Source of the DNA: Corydoras sp. C115
Taxonomy: Eukaryota > Chordata > Actinopteri > Siluriformes > Callichthyidae
Assembly (NCBI GenBank): GCA_019802505.1
Contig: JAFMOC010000087.1
Span: forward strand, 635,001-699,000
Direction of reading: 5' to 3'
DNA length: 64,000 nt
A model generated the notes under the pieces. The model did no database searches and was not told where the DNA came from. It was given only the letters and a program-made list of their open reading frames with translations. The translations under genes and the position numbers were made by a program. How positions within the stretch are numbered: position 1 is the first letter of the stretch; each line of letters starts with the position of its first letter. Of this stretch, positions 14,101-29,129 are shown piece after piece.

Positions 14101-17100
14101 AAAATGTGATTTCATAATTACTATGATGTCATTTCTAGAATGTAAAAAGTTGCATTCATAAATACAGCAAACAAACTTTACAGAGCTGCTTAGAAGCAAC
14201 ACTTCCCAATTACAGTCTTCTTGTTCTATTCTCTATTTGATTTCTATATTTATATTCTGCAGCGTCCTGTTTTCAGCCGATAACAAATATGTTAAGGCTA
14301 CCTGTCTAGCTCGAGATCTGTATGCATTTTAGCATTGTCTCCCTTAAGGCTTCTAGTCTTTCACGAGCAAAATTGTGATTTACTGCCTAATTACGCCTTA
14401 CAGCTGTTGTATGTATCTGTGATACTTTATGGCAGCACATGCGTTTATAGAGAATTTAAGACTGCCTGAGAGCATTCAGACTTGATACCAAGGATCAGAT
14501 CTGACCCATCTCTGATGTAAAGCTCACCTTGGAATCAGATTCAAGTCCTTACTGCAAGGGAATAGCACTACTTATTGCATTTATTACTTAAGTGCCACCT
14601 ACTACTAATAACTACTACAAAGATTGTAATACCTTAATTATTCTACTTTGCACTTCTATAAAAATATGCATATTGTTGCGAGTGTGACGCCAATTCTAGT
14701 CCTTTTTTTGTATGTGTGTACGGTACAAAGACCAGCTGGTCAAACCCTTTTTTTTCTCTTATTTTAAGAGTCATAAACTTTAACAGGTTTTTTTTATTTT
14801 TTTTTTATTTATTTATTTATTTTTACACCTTGGTACATGATGGATTAGGTCTATTTTAAATGTTAAAGATTGAAATTGCAAGTATACATGATGTACAGAA
14901 ATGTTTCCCTTAGAAGATGTTGGTTATATTGTTGTCTGCCCTCTTTTTTTTAGTGCTTTATTTTTATCATCAGTAAATATAATACTTCATATGTATGTTG
15001 CATCTGTTGTATCAAAACGAACTGCCAGTGACGTTATTGCAATAACATATTACACAATGGCTGGATTTCCTACTTTCCTGTGACCTCGTTTAGTTTGTGA
15101 TCCATCTTTTAATCTCCTCAGACTGGAAGTTGAGATGTCCCTCTGGATACAGACGCGACGTTGTGTTGCAGGCTTCACATTGATTTTGGATACATTTCTG
15201 CTTTTAGTGCAGTAATGAATTGAGGTCCGTTTTAAAAAGTGATCTGATCCTGAAGTAACACCAAGATGAGGATTATTCCTCTTTGCATACACTGCAAGCA
15301 CTGATCAGTCCTGCTGCCCTTCCACTGTCTGGCGATGATGCTTTTTGTTTTTACAGGAGTGACGTTTTCTGGGACAAGACGTTGATCTAGGGTTTTAAGG
15401 TGGCCATTATTTGTGAGCATTGTAGTCCATGGTTATGGGCCAACTTGTGTTTATGCCTAATATGGGAAGGAAAGTACATTTGGAAAGACATTTGACTAAA
15501 TTGATCACCCTGCATTAAATATAATATATTTATTAAAGCTGTTATTTTATTATAATAATTCTAAATGTACTTAGATAATAACTCTTAAATGGAATTTGGC
15601 ATTTGTGTGGTTTAAGTATCATTAAGCATAATGACAAATTATTATTATTCTCAGTCTTAAATGCTTTAAAAAATGATAAATCTGTAAGCTGGTCAGTAGA
15701 AAGTAAACAATTTTTTTCCCTTGCTGCCTCTTCATGTAGCCTGCCCTGGTTTCTTAATTCAGACTGTTGAGTCAGTACATTATGTTGGGTCATTTTACAA
15801 GCATCCCAAGTTGACGAATGAAGTCAAAACACATGGCCAACAATGATACAGCAACCCTGCAGCAGTTATAGCCAAGGGCTTTATTCAGTTACCATGTTTG
15901 CAACTACATAAATATATATTTATTTTTAGTTGCTTTTACCAATGTGACCCAATATTTCAGGAAATGGGTTTATAAATTAAATTGTTAGTGTGCTAGATAT
16001 GCTGATATATCCTGATTTGTGTGTATAATATTAACAAAACACAACAAACTATGAGAGCTAATTTGACTTTGGTTTTTGTTGCAGCAATTAATTAACTGAA
16101 TTGTCAGCTTTTATAAGTTCAATGTAATTGTTATTTGTCTGATATTTTAATGACTTGGTTTCGGTCCATTTAGCTGTTTGTGGGAGTACTTTTTTTTTTT
16201 TTTTTTCCTCATCTGATGTTTAGTAGTAACTGAGGCCATCTACGTTCAGTCTTGGTTTTTGCTAATTATTGTATTAGTGTGTTATCTCCATTTCATTAAA
16301 AAGCGCAAATTGAAATGTTGGATGCTGCATTAGAGCTTCTTCCTCTTGTTCCTTGTACTTCTTGCTCTACTACCATTTAGAATTTTTTTTTTTTTATTAA
16401 ATATTTTATTATTTTTGTGTGAAACTCAGAACCAACAGACCTAAGCCGACCTGATGTAACGAAGACACCGAGTGGTGGAGGTTCAGGGAAAGATGGAAAA
16501 GAGTCATTATCCAATGGACATGCAGAGGGAGAGGCCAACCCTTTTGCAGAGTATATGTGGATGGAGAACGAGGAGGAATACAACAGACAGGTCAGTTTTA
16601 CCTAACTTTCTCTATAATGTCTAAAATTGTCTGAAGCTTCAGAAGTTTATTTGTATGCTTTAGTTAAAACTGCATACTTATCCTGGAATCAACTTTATCT
16701 GCTGAGAATTAGTAGCTTGTCCAGGTCTTAACAAGACACACGAGGTTATAAATATTTTAATATTTCAGAAAAACGTCATTTCTCTCTTTATTATCTTGCT
16801 GTGATCTCATGCAGGTAGAGGAGGAGCTGCTGGAGCAAGAGTTTTTGGAGCGCTGTTTCCAGGAAATGTTAGATGAGGAAGATCAGGATTGGTTTATTCC
16901 ATCGAGGGACCTTCCTCCGGGGGTGGGACAAATTCAGCAGCAGTTCAACGGCCTGTCAGTCAATGACAGCAACACAGAGGAGATTGTGGTAAGCAACAAG
17001 CAAGCCAAGACAAGCCCAGTTTCAATGGACTGTGTAATGGCACATCTGGTGGTGATGGCACAGAATTTATATCAGCAAACTGATATACCATATATCAGAT

Positions 17101-17374
17101 ATGACAATATTTAGTCAATAAATCCATTTCTTTAAACTGTAAAGCAATGAAGTCCTTTAAGAGGGCACACACTCACTCACACAAACACACTCTATATGGG
17201 GCAATTTGGAGAAATTTAATTGACTTCATCCATGTTTTTGGACTGTGGGAGGAAACCGGAGAACCCGGAGGAAACCCACGTGGACATGGGGAGAGCATGG
17301 AAACTCCACCCAGATGGGAATTCAAACCGGGAATCCCTAGTGCTGAGAGGAGAACATGCTAAACCACCGTGCTG

Positions 17375-17448
<74 letters not shown>

Positions 17449-17987
17449 TTACAGTTGCCTAATCTATTGCTTGGACACACTCACACAGTATAAAGGGGCA
17501 ATTTAGAGCATTCAATTCACCTTTAATGCATGTTTTTGGGTTGTAGACGCAGGGAGAACATGGAAACTTCCCCAGATCGGAATTCACATGTCAAATCTTT
17601 GACTGTAAATAGTTTTTAAAAGTAAAAACCCTTTGTGTGCAATGGGCTTTTGTTACCATGGTTATTAATTCTGTTCTCATTTGCATTATTAGATGCATGA
17701 TTTTCCTCGGTTGGAAATATTACTTGTTCGTTATTAAATGTTCGTTTAAGTACAAACTTGGCAAAGTATTATATTGTAAAAATGTCTACAATGATCCTAA
17801 TACCAAAAATACAAGTTTCATCAGCGTATCTTTAATGTTTTTGGAGCTGGTTTGTCATTAACTTAAATGTGACAGCACTAAAAAGAATACACACAAATTC
17901 TACAACAGTCTTTTCTTCGTCTTTTCACAGCGCAAGAGTCGCCTAAACCCTGAGGCCAAGGAGTTTGTCCCAGGAGTGAAATACTAG
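1802..17987 (+). CDS. paip2b: Polyadenylate-binding protein-interacting protein 2B, complete in four coding exons
   Basis: Paip2 proteins bind cytoplasmic poly(A)-binding protein, displace it from poly(A) and eIF4G, and so repress translation. Coding exons are 1802-1808 (ATG CCA G), 16430-16590, 16815-16988 and 17931-17987, all with GT/AG borders and matching phases, giving 132 aa (human PAIP2B is about 123). Exon 2 carries the family signature [18 protein letters not shown]. Exon 3 carries [20 protein letters not shown], the acidic PAM1-type region. The last exon carries [13 protein letters not shown], the PAM2 motif that binds the MLLE domain of PABP, and ends VKY-stop. The start is inferred: the seven-base first coding exon is the only spliced way I found to open the frame, and it gives M-P-E-P-T-D. 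Intron 1 is about 14.6 kb and holds the 650-bp array and several SINEs. The body is certain; the exact first exon is less so. Confidence 0.93.
2457..5741 (+). repeat. Five tandem copies of about a 650-bp unit in paip2b intron 1
   Basis: Copies begin at 2457, 3129, 3767, 4369 and 5010. Each has GTTCTCACACCAAAC, a CpG-rich stretch containing CACACGTGAGATCGTATCGG, AAGATGACTTCCTTTTACAT, and a reverse-oriented Mermaid-like SINE. Copy 4 lacks about 88 bp of its start. Copies 1-3 carry SINEs truncated inside box B; copy 4 ends a little later; copy 5 ends in a full tRNA-like head (5741). Reading frames that recur in the units (for example at 2569 and 5123) are not supported as genes. Position within the first 4 kb of intron 1 may matter for paip2b expression. 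Confidence 0.88.
5769..6104 (-). mobile_element. Mermaid-like SINE, full length
   Basis: Full copy from tail (TCCATCCATCCATTATC) to head (GTGCCGCC). The flank TTTCCCGTAAGTGGTTTGG recurs on both sides with one change and follows a SINE head both times, so the copy may come from tandem duplication or from an unusually long target-site duplication. Confidence 0.85.
6339..6548 (-). mobile_element. Second tRNA-derived SINE family
   Basis: Read on the minus strand it has a box A-like GTGGTTAAGAAACC and a B box GGTTCGATTCC. The body contains GCTGAAGTGCCCTTGGGCAA and GCACATGTGCTC and ends in GCATGGATGGGTAAA. It is unrelated to the Mermaid-like body. The same family recurs at 63825-64000. Confidence 0.75.
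6813..7034 (+). mobile_element. Third tRNA-derived SINE, V-SINE/L2-tail type
   Basis: Head: GTGGTAGCTCTGTGGTTAGG and GGTTATGGGTTGAAATCCC (boxes A and B). Middle: CTTGAGCAAGACCCTTAACC. Tail: AGTTGCTTTGG and GTGCTAAATGACCAAATGTA, a decayed form of the fish V-SINE/LINE 3' tail. The copy is older than the Mermaid-like elements. Confidence 0.75.
7049..7085. repeat. Perfect 15-bp inverted repeat with 7-nt loop
   Basis: AGCATGGAGTATTAA (7049-7063) is exactly reverse-complementary to 7071-7085. It lies 14 bp after the V-SINE-like tail. Confidence 0.9.
7701..8040 (+). mobile_element. Mermaid-like SINE inserted at a (TA)n tract
   Basis: Complete element from GGCGGCACGGTGGCTTAG (box A) and GGTTCGAATCC (perfect box B) to GATAATGAATGA. 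A short TA run lies before it and a long one after it, so it sits inside a microsatellite. Confidence 0.9.
8041..8098. repeat. (TA)n microsatellite, about 29 units
   Basis: Uninterrupted TA dinucleotide repeat following the SINE tail. Confidence 0.95.
8099..9885. other. paip2b intron 1, unique AT-rich sequence
   Basis: No exon, RNA gene or recognisable repeat was found. Open frames are short and lack splice or family support. Confidence 0.6.
9886..10193 (-). mobile_element. Mermaid-like SINE, older copy
   Basis: Tail to head order on the plus strand, with several substitutions and a small deletion around 9955 relative to other copies. Box B is intact except for one base. Confidence 0.8.
10194..11183. 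other. paip2b intron 1, unique AT-rich sequence
   Basis: Nothing recognisable apart from homopolymer runs. Confidence 0.6.
11184..11512 (+). mobile_element. Mermaid-like SINE with target-site duplication
   Basis: Full element flanked by GATTGTATTTG at 11173-11183 and 11513-11523. It has an exact box B and an (ATGA)n tail. Confidence 0.9.
11513..12771. other. paip2b intron 1, unique sequence
   Basis: No exon or repeat recognised. It contains a few poly-T runs. Confidence 0.55.
12772..13051 (-). mobile_element. Mermaid-like SINE, 5'-truncated
   Basis: Has the tail and body but stops inside box B (GATGGGGATTCGA), so the tRNA head is missing. Confidence 0.85.
13225..13530 (-). pseudogene. Unidentified coding-like fragment in paip2b intron 1
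   Basis: The minus strand has a 101-codon frame bounded by TGA on both sides, with an internal ACCATGC start 13 codons in. Composition is protein-like ([39 protein letters not shown]) and codon third positions look non-random for AT-rich intron DNA. I do not recognise the family. It could be a retrocopy or transposon relic, a nested antisense exon, or chance. No splice sites or poly(A) tail confirm any of these. Confidence 0.3.
13560..16429. other. 3' part of paip2b intron 1
   Basis: AT-rich sequence with poly-T runs (for example 16190-16206). No exon or mobile element recognised. Confidence 0.55.
17163..17376 (-). mobile_element. Mermaid-like SINE, 3'-truncated, in paip2b intron 3
   Basis: Starts at GGCACACACTCACTCAC, so the (ATGA)n tail end is missing, and runs to the head (GTGCTGCCT). 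It then abuts a (TA)n tract. Confidence 0.85.
17377..17438. repeat. (TA)n microsatellite
   Basis: About 31 TA units directly after the SINE head. Confidence 0.95.
17473..17590 (-). mobile_element. Diverged Mermaid-like SINE fragment
   Basis: GGACACACTCACAC, GGGGCAATTT, CATGTTTTTGG and GGGAGAACATGGAAACT occur in family order with many changes. Confidence 0.65.
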
Positions 17988-18589
17988 GGATCAGCCTCAC
18001 CCTCTGGAATGGAGCCCTTTCATATGCACATACAAAGACTTAACTGGCTGTAGTTATTACAGTCATGTATACTCGTTAATATGTCCACACACAGCTGTAA
18101 GGGGCTGGAAGTGCAGAGGAGGGTGAGGGATTTTGGGGGAGGGAGGAGGGCTTATCTATAAGCTTTTATTTTTATTTTTTTTTCCCATTTGTTACATGTA
18201 AATCGAGGACAAGAAGTTTAGATGCAGCCTCTAGGAGGCACCGTGGCAGCCCTAATGGTCTATTCACAATAGAACCGTATTATTTCTTTGTATCTATACG
18301 GACCGGTCACCCAAACTTTCACTTAGAAATCTGTGTCTGATTGTGAATTTGCGTTTGTTTCCTACAGTGTGTTCGAGGGAGGTTTGCATGCTTTGGAAAA
18401 GCATTCCTTGTAATTGACGTAAGGGTCTGCTAGAGGAAGGATTGGGTATGAGCTGATCTCTAAAGTGGTTTACTGCAAGAAAGGTTGGGTGAAATTGCCG
18501 GAGGACGCTGTGGATGAATGTTTTGTTTCGGTTTAGAAAATCTTATGTGCCGGATGCAGTTATTTGACAAAAAGGAAGAAAAAAAAGTA

Positions 18590-18595
18590 AATAAA
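18590..18595 (+). terminator. paip2b: Probable paip2b polyadenylation signal AATAAA
   Basis: A canonical AATAAA lies about 600 bp after the stop codon, at the end of a stretch free of SINEs (17988-18590). A TG-rich stretch follows within 30 bp, as expected for a cleavage and polyadenylation site. The 3' UTR would be about 0.6 kb. Confidence 0.5.
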
Positions 18596-18795
18596 TGTAA
18601 AATGTTGGTATGCTGCTGAGCCACTTCTTGTTTTATCCGTTACATGATTTCTTGTTTACAAACCTGGAAATGTTGCTCATTCATTTATAAATGAACAAAG
18701 CGTTTAAAGTTCATTACAAGCTGCTCTGAATCGAGGGATGAACTGAATATAAAGTAAACAGGTGAGTCGACATGATGCTCTGATTATAATGACAG

Positions 18796-18796
<1 letters not shown>

Positions 18797-18829
<33 letters not shown>
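18797..18829. repeat. Poly-T run of about 33 bp
   Basis: Homopolymer directly before the flank of the first SINE of a pair. Confidence 0.95.
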
Positions 18830-18834
<5 letters not shown>

Positions 18835-18851
18835 GTGAATGGTTTCTTGGG

Positions 18852-19177
18852 TGGCACGGTGGCTTAGTGGTTAGCATGTTCTCCTCTCAGTGCTAGGGAT
18901 TCCCGGTTCGAATCCCCATCTGGGTGGAGTTTCCATGTTCTTCCCGCGTCCATTTGGGTTTCCTCCGGTTTCCTCCCACAGTCCAAAAACATGGATCAAG
19001 TCAATTGAGTTCTCAAAATTGCCCCATATAGAATGTGAGTGTGTGCCCAGCGATGGATTGGCGCCCTGTCCTGGGTGTATCTGCCCAGCACCCGAGACGT
19101 TCTCCCCTGGATGGGCATTGGGGAACCCCCCCCGCGACCCTAATAGAGGATAAAGCGGAAGATAATGAATGAATGAA
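18852..19177 (+). mobile_element. Mermaid-like SINE with 22-bp direct-repeat flanks
   Basis: A 22-bp flank beginning AAGATGTGAATGG (18830-18851) recurs exactly at 19178-19199, where it links this SINE to the next one. Confidence 0.9.
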
Positions 19178-19199
19178 AAGATGTGAATGGTTTCTTGGG

Positions 19200-19504
19200 C
19201 GGCACAGTGGCTTAGTGGTTAGCATGTTCTCCTCTCTTCCCGGTTCGAATCCCTATCTGGTGGAGTTTCCATGTTCTCCCCGTGTCCGTGTGGGTTTCCT
19301 CCGGGTTCTCCGGTTTCCTCCCACAGTCCAAAAACATGGATCAAGTCAATTGAGTTCTCCAAATTGCCCCATATAGAGTGTGTTTGTGTGAGTGAGTGTG
19401 TGTCAAGTGATAGATTGGCGTCCTGAGACGTTCTCCCCTGGATGGGCATGGGGAACCCACCGCCGCGACCCTAATAGAGGATAAAGCGGAAGATAATGAA
19501 TGAA
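19200..19504 (+). mobile_element. Mermaid-like SINE with internal deletions
   Basis: Second element of the pair; it lacks the segment before TTCCCGG and part of the middle. Right flank is GAATGGTTTCTTATTTC, repeating part of the left flank. Confidence 0.88.
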
Positions 19505-20002
19505 TGGTTTCTTATTTCAAAATCCCTCAAATAATTAACTTTTATAAGAAAATTCATGTACACTTGGTCTTATTGCGTTACCCAATGTGGGTTCTACCAT
19601 CAGTCACTGGTCGTGTACTGGAAACATTGTTACTGATCACAAGTTTTCCATTCTTTGGGTGTAAATGGATGTCTCTTATTGACTCATTTCCTTCAAATAT
19701 GTCCTCATTTAGGATACATCTCAATCAAATTGTAATTGTGAGATCACCAACTTTCAAGCATCAATTTAAGTCACAAGAAAAAAAAAAACCTTTATTATCC
19801 CAACACTTTGACCTGCAGATAATAATGATTCTGACACATAGGATTTCGCAAATGTAATATTGTGTCTGAGAAAATACACTAGGGAGAAGTTTAAGGAGAA
19901 GCTAATTGGGTTGGAAGCTCCTGCTTAGTTTTTGAATGTCATGGGGGAATGATTGAGCTAATTCAGAGCTCACTGACCAAGTGCTGAGGAAATAGCTTGG
20001 AT

Positions 20003-20557
20003 ATGTCACCAGTCTGGCTTAGTGGTTAGCATGTTCTCCTCTCAGCGCTAGGGATTCCCGTTTCGAATCCAAATCTGGGTGGAGTTTCCATGTCCTCCCC
20101 GTGTCCGCGTGGGTTTCCTCCGGGTTCTCCGGTTTCCTCCCACAGTCCAAAAACATGGATCAAGTCAATTGAATTCTCAAAAAATTGCCCCATATAGAGT
20201 GTGTCTGTGTGAGTGAGTGTGTGCCCAACGATGGATTGGCGCCCTGTCCTGGGTGTATCTGCCCAGCGCTCGAAACGTTCTTCCCTGGATGGGCATGGGG
20301 AACCCCACCGCGACCCTAATAGAGGATAAAGCGGGAGATAATGAATGAATGAAAAGATGTGAATGGTTTCTTGGGCAGCACGGTGGCTTAGTGGTTAGCA
20401 TGTTCTCCCCTCAGAGCTAGGGATTCCCAGTCCGAATCCCCATCTGGGTGGAGTTTCTGGGAAACGTTCTCCCCTGGATGGGCATGGGGACCCCCCCCCC
20501 TCCCCCGCGACCCTAATATAGGATAAAGTGGGAGATAATGAATGAATGTCACCAGTC
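20003..20557 (+). mobile_element. SINE dimer with linker, inserted as one unit
   Basis: Two Mermaid-like SINEs (20015-20352 and about 20374-20545) are joined by a linker with the same AAGATGTGAATGG flank as the pair at 18852-19504. The dimer as a whole is bounded by the 12-bp repeat ATGTCACCAGTC at 20003-20014 and 20546-20557. The second SINE has an internal deletion. The target is an older SINE-like sequence. Confidence 0.85.
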
Positions 20558-20760
20558 CATCGCAGGGCAGCCACACAGTTTCAACTGGGGCGGATTTAGT
20601 ATCTCCAGTTCACCTAACCTTTGGATTATGGACGGTGACCAGAGTTCTCAAAGTAAACCAGATACAGACACCGGACAAACATCTAAGTGCCACCTGGCAA
20701 TCAAACCCAGGACTTTCATAACGGGAGGTGATGGTGTAACTCATTAAGCCAACTTGTTCT
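20558..20760 (-). mobile_element. Old Mermaid-related fragment
   Basis: CCATCGCAGGGCAGCCACACA, split here into CCATCGCAGGGCAG and CCACACA, then TCACCTAACC and AATCAAACCCAGGAC, follow the general plan of fish SINE bodies. The sequence is strongly diverged from the young family. Confidence 0.5.
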
Positions 20761-21693
20761 CTTCACCTGGCTGTAATACTGTACATATCAGCTCAGTGGT
20801 TTCATATTTCAAGCTATGGACATTGATGTGGTGACGTACCCTCGTTTCCACCACTCGTTGGTGGACTTTCTGCAAAATTATACAGTATCAGTTGGACACA
20901 CAAGGTTTTAGCTTCAAATGTCTCTTTACTTTTACAGCGTTATGGACGGAGACACATTTATTAGAATGTGACTGATTTACAAACCTTAGATTTTTGTAGA
21001 AGATGAAAAGCTTGTTCTTGTATCTTTGCTCTTTCGGTACATCTGGTGGAGAAATAGTCCTGGCTGCCAGCTACGCAGTGAGCTAATAGTCATGCTGTTC
21101 AAGAAGTTTCAAATAATGCATGCTTTCCACATTCCTATCAGCTATCTTTTTATCAAGCGAGATCATCAAGGGGATTACATAACTTTTGGCTTCCACACTC
21201 AAGAGTTTCTTCACCGTGTTCCTCCCATCAGTTTCCATATTTACCTCGAGTTCAGAATCAATTCTGACCCAGAAAACCAGATGATAAACTTGTCCTAAAT
21301 AGCACAGACGAAAACAGAGTTCCTTGAGATTTGGGTTGGTTCTTTTGCAAAGCTGCAAATTAATCTTGAGATTACGCTGCGTTTTTAAACCGAACAAAAT
21401 GCTCCAGTCATTACAGTTTTCAGGCATTGTGTTCAATCTAAAAATGGATCTCCTAGCATTTAGTACTCTATGAATTTGTTTCCAGATCATCAATTAGATA
21501 ATTCATACATAATTAAATGTGTTGAACCTGTGAATTCGGAGGGGGGAGGCTAATTTGAAGATGCTTGGGTAAAGTTTTTTTGGGTAAAGGATTTGGTTAC
21601 ATAATTTTCATCAATGCTTGGAAATATGTTTGCAGTTTTTAATCAGAACCTTTAAATTTGGTGTTGGATGGAGACTTATTTTTTTGGTTGCAT
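20761..21693. other. paip2b-nagk intergenic sequence with one long minus-strand frame
   Basis: A 136-codon open frame lies at 21083-21493 on the minus strand. I see no family similarity, splice context or codon pattern that supports a gene. No repeats were recognised. Confidence 0.5.
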
Positions 21694-21706
21694 TAGATGG
21701 TGTACA

Positions 21707-22050
21707 TCGGCACGGTGGCTGGGTGGTTAGCACGTTTGCCATTCAGCGCTTCCCGGTTCGAATCCCCATCTGGGCGGAGTTTCCATGTTCTCCCTGTGTC
21801 TGCGTGGGTTTCCTCTGGGTTCTCCGGTTTCCTCCCACAGTCCAAAAACATGGATCAATTCAATTGAATTCCCAAAAAATTGCCCCATATAGAGTGTGTT
21901 TGTGTGAGTGAGTGTGTGCCCAGCGATGGATTGGTGCCCTGTCCTGGGTGTATCTGCCCAGCGCCTGAGACGTTCTCCCCTGGATGGGCATGGGGAACTC
22001 CACCGCGACCCTAATAGAGGATAAAGCAGGAGATAATGAATGAAAATGAA
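21707..22050 (+). mobile_element. Mermaid-like SINE with target-site duplication
   Basis: Flanked by TAGATGGTGTACA at 21694-21706 and 22051-22063. Confidence 0.9.
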
Positions 22051-22063
22051 TAGATGGTGTACA

Positions 22064-22508
22064 CACCTTCAAAGCGTTAAACTAATAAGGGTATGATTTG
22101 AGATGAGTTAATGTTATATATGTACTGAAATTTTTATTTTTAAAAGTAAGAAGAGGTTTAAAAATGTTTTTATTGCCATAGAGTGGATTGTGTGGATTAT
22201 TATTTTTTTTTAACACTGAAATTCATTTAACCAAATAGAAACCGTGTATTTGATGTTAAATTTATAGTGAATTCATAGAGAGATGCCATCTGCTTTCACC
22301 ATATGAGATCTACATCGCTGTACATTGTTATAACAAACACCTTTAAATGTTTTTGAGGTATTTTAGGTTGAAACTATGGAGTAAAATGTGTCTTAAAATT
22401 TAACTTGATTGGCTAAATATCTACAAATAAGGATCTGCTCAACTGGTTTGGAGCACTGATGAAAATCTCACCTGATTTTGATATTTTTAGGTCATTTGAG
22501 TTACTAGT
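22064..22508. other. Intergenic AT-rich sequence
   Basis: Nothing recognised. Confidence 0.55.
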
Positions 22509-22851
22509 GGGTGGCTTAGTGGTTAGCATGTTCTCCTCTCAGCACTAGGGATTCCCGGTTCGAATCCCCATCTGGGTGAAGTTTCCATGTTCTCCCCGTG
22601 TCCGCGTGGGTTTCCTCCTAGTTCTCCGGTTTCCTCCCACAGTCCAAAAACATGGATCAAGTCAATTCAGTTCTCAAATTGCCCCATATGGAGTGTGTCT
22701 GTGTGAGTGAGTGTGTGCCCAGTGATAGATTGGCGCCCTGTCCTGGGTCTATCTGCCCAGCGCCCAAAACGTTCTCCCTTGGATGGGCATGGGGAACCCC
22801 CCCATGACCCTAATAGAGGATAAAGCGGAAGATAATGAATGAATGAATGAA
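22509..22851 (+). mobile_element. Mermaid-like SINE
   Basis: Head starts at GTGGCTTAGTGG, so a few bases are lost. Box B is intact, and the tail is (ATGA)4. Confidence 0.88.
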
Positions 22852-22855
22852 TACC

Positions 22856-23178
22856 GGGCGGCACGGTGGGTAAGTGGTTGGCAAGTTCTCCTCTCAGCAC
22901 TAGGGATTCCCGGTTCGAATCCCCATCTGGGTGGAGTTTCCATGTTCTCCCCGTGTCCTCCGGGTTCTCCGGTTTCCTCCAACAGTCCAAAAACATGGAT
23001 CAAGTCAATTGAGTTCTCCAAATTGCCCCATATAGAGTGTGTGTGTGTGTGTGCCCAGAGATAGATTGGTGCCCTGTCCTGGGTGTATCTGCCCAGCGCC
23101 CGAAACGTTCTCCCCTGGATGGGGATGGGGAACCCCACCGCGACCCTAATAGAGGATAAAGCAGAAGATAATGGATGG
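22856..23178 (+). mobile_element. Mermaid-like SINE adjacent to the previous copy
   Basis: Starts GGGCGGCACGGTGGG only four bases after the preceding tail. The body is slightly shortened before CTCCGGGTTC. Confidence 0.88.
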
Positions 23179-23474
23179 AGTTTCTCGCTCTGGTTATGAT
23201 TAGATGGATGAATGCCATGTTTGATTAAATTCTTACACATTTTGGAAAAAAGTTGAAATACAGCCATATTGTATTTAGTTTAAATTCAGTTCGCAAAACA
23301 AAAAATTAGAAGTGAATATGGGTAATCACAGTTCTAAGAATGGTAAAGTATCTTGCATCAGATACAAAAAGACGAATTGATACTTTGATACAATGCAGGA
23401 AAAAGTGTCTTAAATGGCTTTTTTTTAAGTTCATTTAGCAAATACAACAAAGCTGCGTAGAATCTGGTGTCTAC

Positions 23475-23487
23475 TGCCCTCTGGTGG
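23475..23487 (-). promoter_or_regulatory. Perfect CTCF-type core motif downstream of nagk
   Basis: TGCCCTCTGGTGG is the reverse complement of CCACCAGAGGGCA and matches the CTCF core CCASYAGRKGGCA at every position. Binding is inferred, not shown. Confidence 0.45.
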
Positions 23488-23517
23488 CTGTCGTTTTCCA
23501 AAGAACGCCATAAGTTA

Positions 23518-23580
23518 CATCCACACATTTAGCAGACGCTTTTATCCAAAGCGACAAATGAGAAAATTACAAGTCAGTAA
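23518..23580 (-). mobile_element. V-SINE/LINE-tail fragment
   Basis: TTTAGCAGACGCTTTTATCC followed by AAAGCGACAAATG is the reverse complement of the conserved fish V-SINE 3' tail. Confidence 0.7.
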
Positions 23581-24163
23581 TTAAGGAGAAGCCAGAAGTT
23601 TGACATCTTGCCGATAATGGATGCATTTATTCTTAATTTAACCAGATTTATTGCTTTGTAAGTCAAGGATGGTGATGGAAGAGTCTCAGTCTACAGTGAG
23701 AAATGGTTAAGTCTATTTGATTTTTGGCAACACTGTGTGGCATCCATTAACTCTTTACTGCCTGATTGGACATTTTTTAGTCATCTTATAGACTTAGACT
23801 TTTAAAACCACAGTTTGCCATGACATGGATTTTGCTTTTTGTCATCCCAAGTGGATGACGTGACTAATTAAAGTGGCTGCTAATTAGATGGTGACACTGA
23901 CCTACACTAAATGTGTCTCAGTAAACACATTCAAATTAGGAAATATCAAGATTGATTTTTTTAACACTTAACCAAACAGACTGACCACAGATTGTACAAA
24001 ATTTTAATATTTTTCTTGTCTTGATTATAAAAAAAACATATGGCATGGAAACCAGTCAGTTGAAACCTTAATAATTGGTATAGTCATTTTTCAAAGACTA
24101 ATTTTCTAGATTTACCTAATGATAAGAACAAAAACCAGCACCATGGTTTGCAATGTGTTCAGT
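23581..24163. other. nagk 3' UTR and downstream sequence
   Basis: AT-rich. TTTATT strings near 23625 and 23648 would be AATAAA on the minus strand and could be nagk polyadenylation signals. Confidence 0.35.
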
Positions 24164-28376
<4,213 letters not shown>

Positions 28377-28520
28377 CTCTGCAGCTTCCTCATTCTTTCA
28401 CGTGACGAAAGCGTGGCAAGCAAGCCGTTCCACCAATCACAAACGCACAATTCCTGGCCTTGTCCTAAATGCCCTCCCATGTCCTATTCCCTACACACTA
28501 GAAGTGTACTGCAGTGAGTT
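28377..28520 (-). promoter_or_regulatory. nagk: nagk proximal promoter with E-box and CCAAT box
   Basis: Just upstream of the nagk start codon is TCACGTGAC (28398-28406), a palindromic E-box matching most of the CLEAR consensus bound by TFEB/USF factors. A CCAAT box on the plus strand lies at 28433-28437. Both positions suit a TATA-less promoter. A CLEAR-like site would fit an enzyme that salvages a lysosomal product, but that is inference. The outer part (28440-28520) resembles a fish DNA-transposon end. Confidence 0.45.
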
Positions 28521-28651
28521 TTTTGTGGCCGTTAAAGCAAAATCGTTGAAATAACAAAAACTACTTTATATTAAAAAAAAAACTTCACATACTACATGAA
28601 CAATTTATCAATTTACCAATTAATCAAGTGTAATTCACCTGACTAAGATTG

Positions 28652-29114
<463 letters not shown>

Positions 29115-29129
29115 CTATCTATCTAGCTA

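Noticed and set aside
16809..17114. A 101-codon frame starting in paip2b exon 3
   Set aside because: It is exon 3 reading into intron 3. The GTAAGC donor at 16989 and the PAM2 exon at 17931 show the true structure.
21083..21493. A 136-codon minus-strand frame between paip2b and nagk
   Set aside because: No recognised family, no splice context, and AT-rich composition compatible with chance. A protein search would settle it.
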